Source: Planctomycetaceae bacterium
GTDB taxonomy: Bacteria > Planctomycetota > Planctomycetia > Planctomycetales > Planctomycetaceae
Direction: 5' to 3'
DNA length: 6,987 bases
NCBI GenBank assembly: GCA_947463775.1
Contig: CANHVD010000303.1
Coordinates: forward strand, 1-6,987
This document shows positions 6,501-6,987 of the stretch, piece after piece (positions within the stretch are counted from its first letter, which is position 1; each line of letters begins with the position of its first letter). The notes below the pieces were generated by a model, which worked only from the letters and a program-made list of their open reading frames with translations, had not been told where the DNA came from and searched no databases. Position numbers and translations under genes: made by a program.

Positions 6501-6785
6501 TCAGTGCTTGTAAACTTTGTGCTGTGGTCGACCAGACAGGATCTGCTCTTTGCCCCAGTTGGTAACTGCGCGAAATGCTTCGCTGCGAATGAACTCCTGA
6601 AATGCGGATTCGTCTGACCACTCACTCGTGATCAGATAAGACGCATCGTCGCTGACGTCCTTCCACAGCGTGGAACTGGTATGTCCCGGTGCTGCTTTCA
6701 GAGCATCAATGACGCCCGCAAACTTATCCTCGAAGCTTTTCTGCATTCCGGGGATAACGTGATAGTTCATGCCCACTGTAATCAT
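6501..6785 (-). CDS. Antibiotic biosynthesis monooxygenase (ABM) domain protein
   Basis: This is a 94-residue, single-domain, dimeric ferredoxin-like alpha/beta-barrel family protein, probably cytoplasmic because no signal peptide or membrane segment is seen. The order of elements fits ABM: strand ITVGMNYHVIPG, helix FEDKFAGVIDALKAAPGH, strand STLWKDVSDDASYLITSEW, then helix SAFQEFIRSEAFRAVTNW. Members include quinol monooxygenases and IsdG-type haem-degrading enzymes. Asn7 and Trp56 sit where IsdG has its Asn and Trp. The haem-ligating His expected ten residues after the Trp is Ile66 here, so canonical haem degradation is unlikely and the substrate is unknown. The ATG at 6783-6785 is well supported by AGGA on the minus strand (6795-6798 on the plus strand), 9 nt upstream. 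It is the only minus-strand gene here and converges on the PIG-L gene. Confidence 0.9.
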   Translation of the reverse strand: MITVGMNYHVIPGMQKSFEDKFAGVIDALKAAPGHTSSTLWKDVSDDASYLITSEWSDESAFQEFIRSEAFRAVTNWGKEQILSGRPQHKVYKH

Positions 6786-6810
6786 GATCTTAATTCCTGT
6801 GATTGGTTAA

Positions 6811-6822
6811 AGAGACGTCTCT
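6811..6822. promoter_or_regulatory. Perfect 12-bp palindrome upstream of the ABM gene, possible operator
   Basis: AGAGACGTCTCT is its own reverse complement and lies 25 bp ahead of the ABM start codon, in the leader or promoter region. It could bind a dimeric regulator. I could not place a convincing -35/-10 pair around it; a TGATAC-like -10 further upstream on the minus strand has no matching -35. Confidence 0.35.
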
Positions 6823-6987
6823 GAAAGATTGCTGGCTGAAGTGTATCAGACGCGGGCTGATTCTCGGTCGTTTTTCGTCGCTTCGATAATGGCAGGAATT
6901 TGAGCCCGTAAGGCCTGTCGTTTCCCGCAGCAATTTGTCTGCGGAACGCTGTTTCACAAAGCAGGAAACAACGCCGCCCCATCCGGC
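6823..6987. other. Gene-free end of the window
   Basis: I see no supported gene here. The minus-strand open frame across it lacks any recognisable motif and runs into the ABM leader. The only structure is a 6-bp inverted repeat, CCGCAG (6925-6930) and CTGCGG (6939-6944), with an 8-nt loop and no T-run on either strand. GTTTCC (6920-6925) and GGAAAC (6964-6969) form a wider nested pair. Confidence 0.4.

Noticed and set aside
6263..6625. Minus-strand open frame containing VGWTFLSD across the convergent gap
   Set aside because: That string is the translation of the intergenic palindrome, and the rest overlaps the ABM and PIG-L genes, so it is probably a spurious product of the repeat.
6891..6899. 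GGCAGGAAT, matching the reverse complement of the repeat core at 2370-2378
   Set aside because: Only nine bases agree and the flanks do not, so a chance match in a window this size is quite possible.
1..6987. CRISPR array, tRNA, mobile gene cassette or defence island
   Set aside because: There are no regularly spaced direct repeats, no cloverleaf-like sequence and no transposase, integrase, nuclease or toxin-like protein; the genes look like normal core and surface-protein genes.

Overview
The window looks like ordinary chromosome of a Planctomycetota bacterium (inference). The reasons are a DUF1501 protein with a twin-arginine signal, a secreted LmbE/PIG-L-type deacetylase, a planctomycete-style SGNH-like protein, moderate GC, weak or absent Shine-Dalgarno sites at most genes, and a dispersed intergenic palindrome of a kind I recall from planctomycete genomes. 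Six protein genes are supported. I see no tRNA, rRNA, CRISPR array, transposase, phage gene or toxin-antitoxin pair.

Layout. Positions 3-1010 (+) hold the 3' part of an SGNH/GDSL-hydrolase-like gene whose start lies outside the window. A 99-bp gap carries a plausible promoter with an inverted repeat inside its spacer. It leads into glutamate dehydrogenase (1110-2342, +). A structured 137-bp gap with a two-armed repeat separates this from proA, gamma-glutamyl phosphate reductase (2480-3739, +). A 225-bp gap with a strong hairpin of about 50 nt precedes a Tat-exported DUF1501 protein (3965-5359, +). This is followed 62 bp later by a secreted PIG-L deacetylase (5422-6372, +). A second copy of the two-armed repeat lies between that gene and a small convergent gene for an antibiotic-biosynthesis-monooxygenase (ABM) domain protein (6501-6785, -). 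The last 200 bp contain no gene I can support, but they hold a 12-bp palindrome in front of the ABM gene.

How the genes fit together. Glutamate dehydrogenase makes or consumes glutamate, and ProA carries out the second step from glutamate to proline, so the two form a loose glutamate/proline neighbourhood. proB is absent, and the intervening repeat argues against a tight operon. The DUF1501 and PIG-L genes probably form a two-gene unit of exported proteins. The SGNH-like and ABM genes have no visible functional link to their neighbours.

I do not see a clear undescribed multi-gene system. The points most worth a second look are the SGNH-like protein without recognisable catalytic residues, the dispersed two-armed repeat, the large hairpin ahead of the DUF1501 gene, the dyad in the gdh promoter spacer, and the lone DUF1501 plus deacetylase pair.
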